64,000 nt of DNA from Phaeovulum vinaykumarii (GCF_900156695.1 NZ_FTOM01000010.1:23017-87016), one strand, 5' to 3'; shown: positions 39,682 to 57,044, counted from the stretch's first letter. The notes: generated by a model from the sequence alone, not told the origin. Numbers and translations are program-made.

Positions 39682-40428
39682 ATGACCCTGCGCCGCCTTG
39701 CGCCCGCCGTTCTCGGCCTTGCTCTTGCCAGCCCGGCCTTCGCCTTTGACCCCGCCGCGATGAACGACAGCGAACGCGCCGCCTTCGGCGATGCGGTGCG
39801 CGCCTATCTGATGGAGAACCCCGAAGTGCTGGTCGAGGCGATCGGCGTTCTCGAGGAGCGCCAGGCCGCCGCCGAGGCCGACAACGACCAGGTGCTGGTC
39901 GAAACCAATGCCGACGCCATCTTCCACAGCGCCACCGATTGGGTGGGCGGCAATCCCGACGGTGACCTGACGCTGGTCGAATTCACCGATTACCGCTGCG
40001 GCTATTGCCGCAAGGCCTATGACGAGGTGTCGCAACTGGTCGAAAGTGACGGCAATATCCGCTTTGTCGTCAAGGAATTCCCGATCCTGGGCCAGCAATC
40101 GGAACTGTCGGCGCGCTTTGCGGTTGCGGTGCTGCAACTGGCCGGCCCCGACGCCTATGAAAAGGCCCATGATGCGCTGATCAGCTTTCGCGGCGACATC
40201 ACGCTGGAAAGCCTCAAGCGGCTGGCCACGGATCAGGGGCTTGACGCCGACGCGCTTCTCAAACGCATGAACGAGGAAGCGGTGACCGCGGTCCTGCGCG
40301 AGAACCACCGCCTGGCCGAGCGGATGCGCATCTCGGGCACGCCGACCTTCGTGCTGGGCGGGCGCCTGGTGCGGGGCTATGTCCCGCTCGAGGGCATGCG
40401 CGCGATGGTGGCCGAGGAACGCGGCTGA
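39682..40428 (+). CDS. DsbA-family periplasmic thiol:disulfide oxidoreductase
   Basis: A 248-residue exported thioredoxin-fold protein. A signal peptide (APAVLGLALASPAFAF) is followed by a helical N-terminal region (about 25-80, resembling the ScsC-type oligomerisation segment), then the thioredoxin fold with the active site CGYC (Cys106, Cys109) in EFTDYRCGYCRKAY and cis-Pro in SGTPTFVLGG. It could introduce or isomerise disulfides in the periplasm. The ATG at 39682 with AAGGAT upstream is preferred to one 30 bases earlier. A strong terminator follows. Confidence 0.9.
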   Translation: MTLRRLAPAVLGLALASPAFAFDPAAMNDSERAAFGDAVRAYLMENPEVLVEAIGVLEERQAAAEADNDQVLVETNADAIFHSATDWVGGNPDGDLTLVEFTDYRCGYCRKAYDEVSQLVESDGNIRFVVKEFPILGQQSELSARFAVAVLQLAGPDAYEKAHDALISFRGDITLESLKRLATDQGLDADALLKRMNEEAVTAVLRENHRLAERMRISGTPTFVLGGRLVRGYVPLEGMRAMVAEERG

Positions 40429-40471
40429 GCCCGCGCGCGCGCACGCGCCACGAAAACACCCATCATTCTGG

Positions 40472-40503
40472 ACGGACGCAGGCGCAATCCTGCGTCCGTT
40501 TTT
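40472..40503 (+). terminator. Rho-independent terminator of the DsbA-like gene
   Basis: A perfect 11-bp stem (ACGGACGCAGG / CCTGCGTCCGT) with a 6-base loop is followed by a T-run (TTTTT through 40503) on the plus strand, 44 bases after the stop codon. Confidence 0.92.
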
Positions 40504-40556
40504 CGTTGAGCATCGCGCCACAAGCCGCTGATTTGGCGCTATTTTGCAGCCCAAAA

Positions 40557-40589
40557 CGCAAAAGGCCCCGGCGCGATGCCGGGGCCTTT
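40557..40589 (-). terminator. Rho-independent terminator of the atp operon
   Basis: A perfect 12-bp stem (AAAGGCCCCGGC / GCCGGGGCCTTT) with a 5-base loop lies 20 bases after the atpC stop on the minus strand and runs into TTTT. The A/T ends make it usable in both directions, so it could also back up the DsbA terminator. Confidence 0.9.
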
Positions 40590-40608
40590 CACACGGTCTC
40601 AGATCCGC

Positions 40609-41058
40609 TCAGTGCGGAAAGTTCGAGCTGTTGGGGTCGATCCCCATATGCGTGCCCAGGGCTTCCATGTCGGCCAGAAGCTTCACCGCATCATCCAGCG
40701 CCACTTCGGCGATGGACTTGTCGGAGGCCTGCGCGGCCTCCTGCTGCACGGTGCGCGCCTCTTCCAGCATCTCGGCATAGATCGCCGGGGTCAGGTCCGT
40801 CTTGAGCATCGAACGCTCGGCCAGGACCGTGACACGATCCGCCGTGATCTCGGCAAAGCCGGTGGTCACGACATATTCGCTTTCGCCCTCGGGACCGATG
40901 ACGGTCAGCGTGCCGGGACGCAGCGTGGTGATCGTCGGCGCATGGCCCGCCATCGCGGTCAGATCGCCCTCGGCGCCGGGAATGCGCACCTCGGTGGCCG
41001 CGACCGACGCCAGACGGCGTTCGGGCGACACGAGGTCGAACTGCATGGTATCGGCCAT
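40609..41058 (-). CDS. atpC: ATP synthase F1 subunit epsilon
   Basis: A 149-residue epsilon subunit, which couples the central stalk to the c-ring and inhibits wasteful hydrolysis. The N-terminal beta-sandwich has the usual [14 protein letters not shown] and [23 protein letters not shown] motifs (A-G-HAP). The C-terminal helical part (about 90-135) is Ala/Glu-rich. It is the last gene of atpHAGDC, 12 bases after atpD, with the operon terminator behind it. Confidence 0.96.
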   Translation of the reverse strand: MADTMQFDLVSPERRLASVAATEVRIPGAEGDLTAMAGHAPTITTLRPGTLTVIGPEGESEYVVTTGFAEITADRVTVLAERSMLKTDLTPAIYAEMLEEARTVQQEAAQASDKSIAEVALDDAVKLLADMEALGTHMGIDPNSSNFPH

Positions 41059-41070
41059 CGCCTGCCCTCC

Positions 41071-42513
<1,443 letters not shown>

Positions 42514-43383
42514 TCAGAGCGCCTCGGCGCCCGAAATGATTTCGATGAGTTCCTTGGTGATCGCCGCCTGACGCGAACGGTTGTATTCGACCGTCAGCTT
42601 GTTGATCATGTCGCCCGCGTTGCGCGTGGCGTTGTCCATGGCGCTCATCCGGGCGCCCTGTTCCGAGGCGCCGTTCTCGAGCAGAGCCGCGAAGATCTGC
42701 GTGGCCAGGTTGCGCGGCAGAAGCTCGGCCAGGATGGTGTCCTCGCCGGGTTCGTAATCGTAGACCGTCGAGACCTCGGCCTCTTCGGCAACCTCGGCCG
42801 GGATCACCTGCTGCGCGGTCGGGATCTGGCTGATCACCGACTGGAAGCGCGCAAAGAACAGCGTCGCCACGTCGAATTCGCCGGCCTCGAAGCGGCCGAG
42901 AACGTCGCGGGCGATCGCCTGCGCGGTGTCGTAGCCCACCTTCTTCACCTCGGACAGGTCGATGTGACCCACGAGATGCGCGCCGAACTCGCGCTTGAGC
43001 TGTTCACGGCCCTTCTTGCCGACGGTCAGGATCTTGACCGTCTTGCCTTCGCCGGTCAGCTCGAGGATGCGCGCCTTGGCCAGGCGCACGATCGACGAGT
43101 TGAAGCCGCCGCACAGGCCGCGCTCCGAGGTCAACACCACCAGCAGGTGGGTCTGATCCGAGCCCGTCCCGGCCAGAAGCCGGGGCGCGCCCTCGGAGGT
43201 GCCCACCGAGGCGGCAAGGCTCGCCATCACCGCCCCCATACGTTCGGCATAGGGGCGGGCGGCCTCGGCCGCCTCCTGGGCGCGGCGCAGCTTGGCGGCC
43301 GCGACCATTTGCATGGCCTTGGTGATCTTGCGCGTGTTCTTGACGCTGCCGATCCGGTTCTTCAGGTCCTTAAGGCTAGGCAT
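42514..43383 (-). CDS. atpG: ATP synthase F1 subunit gamma
   Basis: A 289-residue gamma subunit, the rotating coiled-coil shaft. The N-terminal helix [28 protein letters not shown] and the C-terminal signature [20 protein letters not shown] are diagnostic. The central Rossmann-like region ([19 protein letters not shown]) is intact. It lies between atpA (20 bases) and atpD. Confidence 0.98.
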   Translation of the reverse strand: MPSLKDLKNRIGSVKNTRKITKAMQMVAAAKLRRAQEAAEAARPYAERMGAVMASLAASVGTSEGAPRLLAGTGSDQTHLLVVLTSERGLCGGFNSSIVRLAKARILELTGEGKTVKILTVGKKGREQLKREFGAHLVGHIDLSEVKKVGYDTAQAIARDVLGRFEAGEFDVATLFFARFQSVISQIPTAQQVIPAEVAEEAEVSTVYDYEPGEDTILAELLPRNLATQIFAALLENGASEQGARMSAMDNATRNAGDMINKLTVEYNRSRQAAITKELIEIISGAEAL

Positions 43384-43403
43384 GCCCCTATCCTTTCCTG
43401 CGC

Positions 43404-45493
<2,090 letters not shown>

Positions 45494-46090
45494 GTCCACC
45501 CTTCCGATGACTGCGCCCCATGCGGCGGTGCGCCGCGGGGCCCCCGTGACGCGCGGTCGCACGCCGTCAAAATTCGGGGCGGGTGTAGCAGAGCGCTTCC
45601 CCCCCCGCAACCGTCTTTGGGCTTCCTAAACCAACTCCGGGCGCGCATTTTTCAGCCCATAACTGGACCAGTTCCTAGTTAAGGCGCTAACGGGCGCGGC
45701 CCGGCCAGCCCGGCGCCCACAGCCTGCCCGTCCAGCGGGCATTCCGCGCTTGCATTGGGCAGGTGGCGAGAATCGTGGACCGGCGCAAGGCCCTGCCCCG
45801 ATCCGTCCGGCCCCGGACCAGCCCCGGACACGTCTGCGCGCGCAAGGATCACAAGTGCGTGAGCGACGCGGCCCGCGGAAGCGCGGCGCCGGATCCCCCG
45901 CCCCCGGACCCTGCGGCCCCCCGATTTCCGAAAGTTGCGTGCGGGGCGCACCGGGCTAAAGTTTCGTGCGGGGCGCACCGGGCTGCGGACCGGAATCGCC
46001 CGCCCGCCCCCGCGCGCAAGATCCGCACCCGCCCCCCCCCCCCCACGACCGAACCCGCGGCGATCCGCGGGGCGCGCGCGCGGCAGCGTT
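45494..46090. other. 597-base intergenic region upstream of atpH
   Basis: No credible gene seen. The part next to atpH (45620-45700) is the AT-richest and contains the palindrome AACTGGACCAGTT (45661-45673) and a GTTAAGGCGCTAAC inverted repeat (45678-45691), so it probably holds the atp promoter and a regulator site. Farther away are a 27-bp tandem repeat (45931-45984) and a run of 13 C (46032-46044). A CCCGCGG/CCGCGGG hairpin at 46054-46071 may weakly terminate the methyltransferase gene. Confidence 0.5.
45931..45984 (+). repeat. 27-bp tandem repeat, two units
   Basis: Units at 45931-45957 and 45958-45984 match at 26 of 27 positions; each starts AAAGTT and ends CGCACCGGGCT. They lie head to tail between the atp operon and the methyltransferase gene. 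Confidence 0.8.
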
Positions 46091-46867
46091 TCAGCGATCC
46101 GGCGTGAAGCCCGTGGGCCGCGGCACGCCCTGCCCCACCCCTTCGAGGATCTTGAGCGGACGGCGCACCGCCGCCCCCAGCCCCGAGGGGCGCTGCATCT
46201 GCACCTGTTTCGAGACCTCGAGGATCACCACCCCCGCGACCAGAAGCCCCGAGATGCGCGCGCCCAGATCCTCCCACATGGCCGAGGAGCGCAGCCAGAA
46301 CCGCCGCCCCGAGGGCGGGATATAGAGCGCGCCGGAATGGCGTTCGGGCACGAAGCCCGCCGCGCGCGCCTGCGCGTCGAGCTGGCCCAGCGTATAGGGC
46401 CGCCCGCAGCCGAAGGGCGTGCCCTCGCGCGGGGCCCAGAGCCCGGCGCGGTTGGGCACGATCAGAAGCGCCCGCCCCCCCGGCCCCAGGACACGCGCGG
46501 CCTCGTTCAGAAGGGCCGTCGGCTGGTCCGAGGTCTCGAGCCCGTGCATCACCACCACCCGGTCGGCCATGCCCGTCTCGAGCGGCCAGCGCGTTTCCTC
46601 GCACAGGACCGAGACATTGGGCTGCCCCGCAGGCCAGGGCATCACCCCCTGCTGGCCCGGCATCAATCCGATGACGCGCCGCGCGACCCCCAGGTAGGGC
46701 CGCAGGAGCGGGACCGCAAAGCCAAAGCCCACCACGGTCGAGGCGCCCAGCACATCGGCATCGGCCGGCCAGAGGCTCAGCACGCGGTTGCGCACGGCCT
46801 TCTGGGCGGCACGGCCCAATTGCGTGCGATAGTAGAAGTCGCGCAGGTCGAGAACGTCGAGATGCAT
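46091..46867 (-). CDS. SAM-dependent class I methyltransferase
   Basis: A 258-residue methyltransferase of the Methyltransf_11 type. The SAM-binding glycine motif is degenerate ([15 protein letters not shown] at about 45-60), but the acidic and post-I strands ([21 protein letters not shown]) and the motif [21 protein letters not shown] (about 125-145) are typical. Related genes are common in alphaproteobacteria beside glyoxalase II; no such gene is here. The substrate is unknown. Two identical 15-base units precede the start codon. Confidence 0.8.
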   Translation of the reverse strand: MHLDVLDLRDFYYRTQLGRAAQKAVRNRVLSLWPADADVLGASTVVGFGFAVPLLRPYLGVARRVIGLMPGQQGVMPWPAGQPNVSVLCEETRWPLETGMADRVVVMHGLETSDQPTALLNEAARVLGPGGRALLIVPNRAGLWAPREGTPFGCGRPYTLGQLDAQARAAGFVPERHSGALYIPPSGRRFWLRSSAMWEDLGARISGLLVAGVVILEVSKQVQMQRPSGLGAAVRRPLKILEGVGQGVPRPTGFTPDR

Positions 46868-46870
46868 GGC

Positions 46871-46900
46871 TCAGTCACGGTCCATTCAGTCACGGTCCAT
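46871..46900 (-). repeat. 15-bp perfect tandem repeat forming two mini-ORFs
   Basis: Two identical 15-base units immediately upstream of the methyltransferase start read, on the minus strand, ATG GAC CGT GAC TGA twice, in frame with the gene and with its ATG following after only one codon (GCC). Each unit is a complete Met-Asp-Arg-Asp mini-ORF. Confidence 0.75.
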
Positions 46901-47314
46901 CACGATCGTGCCGGCGCACGCGAGACCTGCCCCCGACAGCCGGCGCCCGCTCGGCAGAGCCCCGCGGCCACATGGAGCGCCCGCGGCACCCGAATGGGGG
47001 CCAGGGTTTGGACCAGACTTCGGAAATACGTTCGGTTCCATGCCTCTCCCGGCAGATCGCCTGATGCGCGGATGGCGCTTTGGAACACTCTAGCGCCGCA
47101 GACCGGCACAGGCCAAGCCCCGAAGAACAGGCCCGCCGAACGGACCACGCCCCGGCGCCATGACGCCCGCGGTCACGCCACGCGCGGCCTTGGGCATGCC
47201 CGGCCCCTTGTTCCAGGGCATTGCGGGCGGGCCACGCGAGAGCGCCGCGCAGGCCAGCTTGGGCGGCGGCGCAGAAATGCCGCAAATGTGCGGGTTTCCG
47301 GCCGGTGCGGGGAA
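46901..47314. other. Divergent intergenic region, methyltransferase/edd
   Basis: No gene recognised. It is GC-rich, with no terminator or RNA gene seen. The edd-proximal end leads into the promoter/operator at 47315; the other end carries the 15-bp tandem repeat. Confidence 0.4.
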
Positions 47315-47343
47315 TTGATCCGTTATCGCTAACGCCCTATACC
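47315..47343 (+). promoter_or_regulatory. edd promoter with LacI-type operator in the spacer
   Basis: A -35 TTGATC (47315-47320) and -10 TATACC (47338-47343) are separated by 17 bases. The spacer contains CGTTATCGCTAACG (47321-47334), an inverted repeat with a central CG, the form bound by LacI-family sugar regulators such as gluconate repressors. A repressor there would block RNA polymerase directly. No regulator gene is adjacent. Confidence 0.55.
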
Positions 47344-47478
47344 GGAGCCAAAGCCCCATTGCCCCGCCGCGCCCCCGGCCCGCCCCTGCGGCGCGTGAGA
47401 CGGCGCGCGCGCCCCGTCTCACGCGCCCCGTCTCACCGGTCGGTCCCCGCGCGGAACCGCCGAACCGAAGGAACCGTC

Positions 47479-49293
47479 ATGGCCCAGCCCCTCCACCCCG
47501 AGATCGCCCGCGTCACCGACCGGATCCGGGCGCGCTCGGCCGCGCTTCGGGCCGAATATCTGGCGGGGGTGCGGACAGCGCAGGCCGCGGGGCCGGCGCG
47601 GGCGCATCTGTCCTGCGGCAACCAGGCCCATGCCTATGCCGGGACCGAAGGCGCCGACAAGGCCGCGCTGGCCGAGGGGCGCGCGCCCAACCTCGGGATC
47701 GTGACCGCCTATAACGACATGCTCTCGGCGCATGCGCCCTATGCCGACTACCCCGAGCAGCTGCGGGCTGCCGCGCGCGCGGCGGGCGCCACGGTGCAGG
47801 TGGCGGGCGGCGTGCCGGCCATGTGCGACGGCGTCACCCAGGGCCGCGGCGGCATGGAGCTGAGCCTCTTCTCGCGCGACGTGATCGCCCTGGCCGCGGC
47901 GCTGGCGCTCTCGCATGACACCTATGACGCGGCGCTGTTCCTGGGCGTCTGCGACAAGATCGTGCCGGGCCTCGTGATGGCGGCGGCGCGTTTCGGGCAT
48001 CTGCCCGCGATCTTCGTGCCGGCCGGCCCCATGACCTCGGGGCTGCCCAATGACGAGAAGGCCGCCGTGCGCCAGGCCTTCGCCCGCGGCGAGGTGGACC
48101 GAACCGCGCTGATGGCGGCCGAAATGGCCTCGTATCACGGGCAGGGCACCTGCACCTTCTACGGGACTGCCAATTCCAACCAGATGCTGATGGAGGTGAT
48201 GGGCCTGCATCTGCCGGGCGCGGCCTTCGTGCCGCCCGCGGGCGCACTGCGCACCGCGCTGACCAAGGCCGCCGCCACCCGCGCGGCCGCCATCACCGCG
48301 CTGGGGGACAGCTATACCCCCGTGGCCGAGGTGCTGGACGAACGCGCCTTCGTCAACGGCATCGTGGGGCTGATGGCGACGGGGGGGTCCACCAACCTGG
48401 TGCTGCACCTGCCGGCAATGGCGCGCGCGGCCGGCATCGTGCTCGAGCCCGCCGATTTCGCCGCGATCTCGGGCGTCGTGCCGCTGCTGGCGCGGGTCTA
48501 TCCCAACGGGCTGGCCGACGTGAACCATTTCCACGCCGCGGGCGGGATCGGCTTCGTGATCGGGCAGCTGATCGAAGCCGGCCTCGTGCATGAAGACGTG
48601 CAGACCATCGCCGGGCCGGGGCTTGCGCGCTATGCCGCCGAGCCGGTCCTGAAGGACGGCGCGCTGCACTGGCGCCCCGCCCCCGCCACCCCCGCCAATG
48701 ACCGCATCCTGCGCCCCGCGAAGGATCCCTTCAGCCCCACGGGCGGTCTGCGCGAGCTGTCGGGAAACCTCGGGCATGGGGTCATCAAGGTCTCGGCCGT
48801 TGCCCCCGAGCGCCATGTGATCGAGGCCCCGGCGCGCATCTTTGCCGATCAGGCCGAGGTCAAGGCCGCCTGGCAGGCGGGCGCATTCACCGCCGACACG
48901 GTGATCGTGGTGCGCTTCCAGGGGCCGCGCGCCAACGGCATGCCGGAACTGCACGGGCTGACCCCGGTGCTGAGCGTTCTCCAGGACCGCGGGCTGCGGG
49001 TGGCGCTGGTGACCGACGGGCGGATGTCGGGGGCCTCGGGCAAGGTGGCCTCGGCGATCCACATCGCCCCCGAGGCGGCGATGGGCGGCCCGCTGGCCCG
49101 GCTGCGCGACGGCGATCTGGTGCGGCTGGACGCCACCACCGGCCGGATCGACTGCTTGGCCCCCGATTTCGAGAGCCGCGCGCCCGTCACCCCGCCCCCT
49201 CGGCCCGCGGGGGCCGATCTGGGCCGGTCGCTCTTCGGGCTGTTTCGGGACAATGCCGGGCCCGCGACCGAAGGGGCGTCGGTCCTGTTCTGA
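47479..49293 (+). CDS. edd: 6-phosphogluconate dehydratase (Entner-Doudoroff)
   Basis: A 604-residue Edd of the IlvD/Edd family, dehydrating 6-phosphogluconate to KDPG with a [4Fe-4S] cluster. Cysteine-containing cluster motifs are seen in [12 protein letters not shown] and [11 protein letters not shown], and the third Cys in [21 protein letters not shown]. The C-terminal block [24 protein letters not shown] is highly conserved. The ATG at 47479 has GAAGGAA upstream. The partner eda (KDPG aldolase) is not in the window. A LacI-like operator lies in the promoter. Confidence 0.96.
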   Translation: MAQPLHPEIARVTDRIRARSAALRAEYLAGVRTAQAAGPARAHLSCGNQAHAYAGTEGADKAALAEGRAPNLGIVTAYNDMLSAHAPYADYPEQLRAAARAAGATVQVAGGVPAMCDGVTQGRGGMELSLFSRDVIALAAALALSHDTYDAALFLGVCDKIVPGLVMAAARFGHLPAIFVPAGPMTSGLPNDEKAAVRQAFARGEVDRTALMAAEMASYHGQGTCTFYGTANSNQMLMEVMGLHLPGAAFVPPAGALRTALTKAAATRAAAITALGDSYTPVAEVLDERAFVNGIVGLMATGGSTNLVLHLPAMARAAGIVLEPADFAAISGVVPLLARVYPNGLADVNHFHAAGGIGFVIGQLIEAGLVHEDVQTIAGPGLARYAAEPVLKDGALHWRPAPATPANDRILRPAKDPFSPTGGLRELSGNLGHGVIKVSAVAPERHVIEAPARIFADQAEVKAAWQAGAFTADTVIVVRFQGPRANGMPELHGLTPVLSVLQDRGLRVALVTDGRMSGASGKVASAIHIAPEAAMGGPLARLRDGDLVRLDATTGRIDCLAPDFESRAPVTPPPRPAGADLGRSLFGLFRDNAGPATEGASVLF

Positions 49294-49365
49294 TCTGGCG
49301 CGGCGCCCCTTCCCGTCTGCCCCGCCCTCTCCTTTGAAAAACCAACAGGGTGACGCGAAGGCAGG

Positions 49366-49443
49366 ATGTGAAAAAGATTTACATCTCCTCTTGAAAGCGC
49401 GGCGCACAAGGCCGATCTTGCCTCATGTGAAAGGCATTCACAT
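49366..49443 (+). promoter_or_regulatory. Twin 19-bp operators flanking a promoter
   Basis: Two similar inverted repeats, ATGTGAA-N5-TTTACAT (49366-49384) and ATGTGAA-N5-TTCACAT (49425-49443), lie 59 bases apart, about six helical turns short of exact. Between them a -35 TTGAAA (49391) and a weak -10 GATCTT (49414) are spaced by 17. The second palindrome covers the expected transcription start. The layout suggests a dimeric repressor, possibly with looping, on the DUF2852 gene. The protein is not known. Confidence 0.55.
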
Positions 49444-49460
49444 AGCCCACGGAGGAGCCC

Positions 49461-49910
49461 ATGCCCGCCTATCTCGACCTTGACCTGCAAGACCGCCGCG
49501 ACGGGCCGTCCCGTCCGGGTTGGTTCGCCCGCGCCGAAAGCTGGCTCGATGCCCGCGGCCGCGGCGCCTGGATCGCCACCATGGTGGTGCTGATGATCCT
49601 CTGCTGGCCGATCGGTCTTGCCTTCCTTGCCTACATGATCTGGAGCAAACGCATGTTCGCCAATTCCCCCTGCCGCAAGGGCCACGGCCCCTTCGCCCGC
49701 CATGCCGGCGCGCATTTCCGGCCCACCGGCAACACCGCCTTCGACCGCTACCGCGAGGACACGCTGGCCCGGCTCGAACGCGAGCAGGAAGACTTCGAAG
49801 CCTTCCTGCAACGCCTGCGCGAGGCCCGCGACAAGGCCGAGTTCGACCAATACATGGAAGAGCGCGCCCGCGCCGCGGCCAACACCCCGCGTGAGGACCG
49901 CGACGCCTGA
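49461..49910 (+). CDS. DUF2852 membrane protein
   Basis: A 149-residue protein of the DUF2852 family. One hydrophobic region (IATMVVLMILCWPIGLAFLAYMIWSK, about 39-64) anchors it. The C-terminal half is charged and helical, with NTAFDRYREDTLARLEREQEDFEAFLQRLR (about 93-123) that looks like a coiled coil, a conserved family feature. GGAGGAG precedes the ATG. Function unknown. It has its own promoter with twin operators and its own terminator, so it is a separately regulated unit. Confidence 0.88.
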   Translation: MPAYLDLDLQDRRDGPSRPGWFARAESWLDARGRGAWIATMVVLMILCWPIGLAFLAYMIWSKRMFANSPCRKGHGPFARHAGAHFRPTGNTAFDRYREDTLARLEREQEDFEAFLQRLREARDKAEFDQYMEERARAAANTPREDRDA

Positions 49911-49963
49911 TCGGGCACGCCCCGGACGGCGCAAGACGAGCGCCGGGCGCCCCCGCCCGGACC

Positions 49964-49992
49964 CGCCCGGAGGCACGGCCCTCCGGGCGTTT
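49964..49992 (+). terminator. Terminator of the DUF2852 gene
   Basis: A perfect 10-bp stem (CGCCCGGAGG / CCTCCGGGCG) with a 6-base loop is followed by TTT, 54 bases after the stop codon. Confidence 0.7.
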
Positions 49993-50354
49993 CGCGTTCG
50001 TGGGTGGGCGCGCACGATCCCTGCCCGGTCGTGCCGGCGCGGGGTCTGGCGCCAGATCTGGCGCGGGAAGGCGCCTGGCATGACGCCGCACAGCATCGCC
50101 CCCGGTAAAACCGGGGCCCGCCCCGCCCCACAGGCACCCGGACAGGCCCCGGCACACGCCCAATCGCGGGCCGCCCGCCGCCTTGATGCAAGCATTCCCA
50201 ATGACCTGCGCGAATTTCCTTGGCGCGGCGTGGGCAAGTTGATAGCGTTGGCCGCATCCGGGCCCGTGAACGGTGCCCGACCGCCGTCCTTCCACCCTTT
50301 TTCCTCCGGCCCCTCACCCTTTCCCACGCGTCGCCGTCCGAAGTCCGCCCGAAC
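49993..50354. other. Intergenic region before bpt
   Basis: No gene seen. It contains the perfect 16-bp palindrome GCGCCAGATCTGGCGC (50049-50064). The AT-richer patch around 50190-50255 may hold the bpt promoter, but no confident -35/-10 pair was found. Confidence 0.4.
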
Positions 50355-51182
50355 ATGCGCCATACGCTCCCGCTCGCTCCGCAGTTCTACGTGACCGCGC
50401 CGCAACCCTGTCCCTATGTCGAGGGACGGGCCGAGCGAAAGCTGTTCACCGCGCTTCAGGGCGAGGGCGCCGAACGCCTGAACAACGCGCTGTCGCGGCA
50501 GGGGTTCCGGCGGTCGCAGAACGTGCTCTATCGGCCGACCTGCGCCGATTGCGCCGCCTGCCTGTCGGCGCGCATCAACGTGGCTGAATTCAAGCCCTCG
50601 CGCACGCAACGCCGCATCCTGCACCGCAACGCGCAATTGCGCCGCACCGCCACCAGCCCCTGGGCGACCGAGGAACAATTCCGCCTGTTCCGCCGCTATC
50701 TCGAGGCCCGCCACGCCGATGGCGGCATGGCCGACATGGACATCTTCGAATTCGCCGCGATGATCGAGGAAACGCCGATCAAGACGCGGGTGATCGAATA
50801 TCGCCACGCCCGCCCCGAGGGCAACGCCGGCCGCCCGCTGGTGGCCGTGTCGCTGACCGATGTGCTCGATGACGGGCTGTCGATGGTCTATTCCTTCTAC
50901 GACCCGACGCTCGAGGCCGCCTCGCTCGGCACCTATCTGATCCTCGATCACGTCGAGATCGCGCGCCGCGCGGGCCTGCCCTATGTCTATCTGGGCTATT
51001 GGGTGCCCGGCTCGCGCAAGATGGGCTACAAGGCGCGCTTCTCCGGGCTCGAGATCTACAAGGGCGGGGTGTGGCAGCCGATCGGCGATCCGGCCTCGCA
51101 TGTCGAGGAACACCACCCCCTGGCGGTGCCGCCCATCGCCGAACAGGTGGCGCGCATCTCGCTGCCCGACAGCCGCGGCTGA
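50355..51182 (+). CDS. bpt: Aspartate/glutamate leucyltransferase (N-end rule, Bpt)
   Basis: A 275-residue bacterial Ate1-like aminoacyl-tRNA-protein transferase, which tags proteins with N-terminal Asp or Glu with leucine for ClpAP degradation. The N-terminal domain has [14 protein letters not shown] and [16 protein letters not shown] with the conserved cysteines; the C-terminal GNAT-like domain has [21 protein letters not shown] and [22 protein letters not shown]. The ATG at 50355 gives the standard start [14 protein letters not shown]. It stands alone upstream of the TRAP binding-protein array. Confidence 0.95.
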   Translation: MRHTLPLAPQFYVTAPQPCPYVEGRAERKLFTALQGEGAERLNNALSRQGFRRSQNVLYRPTCADCAACLSARINVAEFKPSRTQRRILHRNAQLRRTATSPWATEEQFRLFRRYLEARHADGGMADMDIFEFAAMIEETPIKTRVIEYRHARPEGNAGRPLVAVSLTDVLDDGLSMVYSFYDPTLEAASLGTYLILDHVEIARRAGLPYVYLGYWVPGSRKMGYKARFSGLEIYKGGVWQPIGDPASHVEEHHPLAVPPIAEQVARISLPDSRG

Positions 51183-54234
<3,052 letters not shown>

Positions 54235-54284
54235 CGCCCGCGGCGCCCGGCCGGGAAACGGCACGGGCGCGCGATCACGCCGCG

Positions 54285-54311
54285 CGGGCGGGGGTCATTC
54301 CCCGCCCGTTT
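54285..54311 (+). terminator. Terminator after TakP-like paralogue 2
   Basis: A perfect 9-bp stem (CGGGCGGGG / CCCCGCCCG) with a 6-base loop is followed by TTTG, 50 bases after the stop codon. Confidence 0.7.
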
Positions 54312-55658
<1,347 letters not shown>

Positions 55659-55663
55659 CACCC

Positions 55664-55700
55664 GGCCGGGCCCGCACCCTTTGGTCGCGGGCCCGGCCTT
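55664..55700 (+). terminator. Hairpin terminator after TakP-like paralogue 3
   Basis: A perfect 12-bp stem (GGCCGGGCCCGC / GCGGGCCCGGCC) with an 11-base loop starts 5 bases after the stop codon. It is followed by only TT, so it may act with Rho or protect the message end. Confidence 0.6.
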
Positions 55701-55745
55701 CCTGCCTGACCGCGGCCATCACCGCAGCACCGGTCGCGGCCGCGA

Positions 55746-57044
55746 TCAATGCGGCGCCTGGGCTTCCATCCGCCGGCGAATGCGCCAGATCGACGCCCAG
55801 ACCCCGGCCACGCAGAGCGGCGCCAGACCGGCCATCACATAGCTTTTGGAAATGCCGTAGGCTTCCGCCACCGGATAGGCCAGATAGGTGGCCAGCCCCA
55901 GCGCATAATAGCTGATCGCCACCACCGACAGCCCTTCGACCGTATGTTGCAGCCGCAATTGCATATCGGCGCGGCGGTCCATGTTGGCCAGAAGCTTCTG
56001 GCTCTGGGCCTGGCGTTCCACATCGACCCGCGTGCGCAGCAATTCGCCCGCCCGCGCGGCGCGTTCCAGCATCGCGTTCAGACGCGCCTCGGCGGATTTG
56101 ACCGTGCGCATCGCCGGATCATAGCGGCGCAGCATGAATTCCGAGAATTTCTGCCGCCCCATGAAGCGGGTCTCGCGCATCAGCGCGATGCGGTCATGCA
56201 CGATCGCCTCATAGGCGGCGGTGGCGCCGAAGCGGAAGGAATGCTGGACCGCCAGCGCCTCGAGATCGGCCGAGATCCGCAGCAGCTGGTGGAGCGTCTC
56301 CTCGGCGCGCGCCGTGCTTTCGGTCATCGACGACACCATGGCCGACAATTCGGGATCGAGCGCCGACAGACGCTCGCTCAGGCTGCGCGCGCGCCCCAGC
56401 CCCAGCATCGACATGGCGCGATAGGTCTCGATCTCGCACAGACGCTGGACGATGCGCCCGACCCGGCCCGCGCCGGTGCCCGGACGCACGAAGACGGCAA
56501 AGCGCATCTGCCCGGCCGGGTCGATGCGGAAATCGCCCGCGATGACGGCCGCGCCTTCCAGCACCTGCGCGCAGGACAGGCTTTCGGGCACGAACCACTT
56601 GTCCAGAAGCGTCTCGATGCGGGCGGGATCTTCGGGCATTTCCTCGACCCGGACCTGGATCGCGGCCAGACGGCGGCCGGGGCCGTCCTCGATCCAGTCG
56701 GCAGGAAAGATCTCGGTCTCGACCGGATCGAAGGGCCGTTCGGAGATGCCCGCGCCGACCGCCAGATAGGCCACGAATTCGCTGTGGCTTTCCCATTTCA
56801 GCTCGTGCCGGCCCAGCTGGCAGGAGTGATGCGTGGCCCCCGGCGTGGGCTTGGCGCCGCCGAAGCGTTCCAGCAGATCGGCCAGGTGGTGGTAATCATG
56901 CGCCCGGTCGCGGTTGGCGGCGTCCTTCGGCTCCTTGAGCGCCAGATAGACCGCATGGCCGGGCACCGCCTGGGTGGGAAAGGGCCGGGCGTGAAGCTCG
57001 TTGACGAGCGGATAGCGCAGGGGATGGTCTTCGACCGGGGTCAT
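55746..57044 (-). CDS. DUF3422 family membrane-anchored protein
   Basis: A 432-residue protein of the DUF3422 family. It starts HPLRYPLVNELHARPFP, a family signature, and carries the conserved block HELKWESHSEFVAYLA (about 80-95). Long helical stretches (about 220-370) suggest a coiled coil, and two hydrophobic segments near the C-terminus (SVVAISYYALGLATYLAYPV and SYVMAGLAPLCVAGVWASIW) anchor it in the membrane. No activity is established for the family. It stands alone, convergent with the TakP-like array. Confidence 0.9.
   Translation of the reverse strand: MTPVEDHPLRYPLVNELHARPFPTQAVPGHAVYLALKEPKDAANRDRAHDYHHLADLLERFGGAKPTPGATHHSCQLGRHELKWESHSEFVAYLAVGAGISERPFDPVETEIFPADWIEDGPGRRLAAIQVRVEEMPEDPARIETLLDKWFVPESLSCAQVLEGAAVIAGDFRIDPAGQMRFAVFVRPGTGAGRVGRIVQRLCEIETYRAMSMLGLGRARSLSERLSALDPELSAMVSSMTESTARAEETLHQLLRISADLEALAVQHSFRFGATAAYEAIVHDRIALMRETRFMGRQKFSEFMLRRYDPAMRTVKSAEARLNAMLERAARAGELLRTRVDVERQAQSQKLLANMDRRADMQLRLQHTVEGLSVVAISYYALGLATYLAYPVAEAYGISKSYVMAGLAPLCVAGVWASIWRIRRRMEAQAPH

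Noticed and set aside
45494..47478. tRNA or other stable RNA genes in the longest intergenic stretches
   Set aside because: I saw no cloverleaf motifs such as GGTTCGA with matching arms; the sequences are simple GC-rich spacer.
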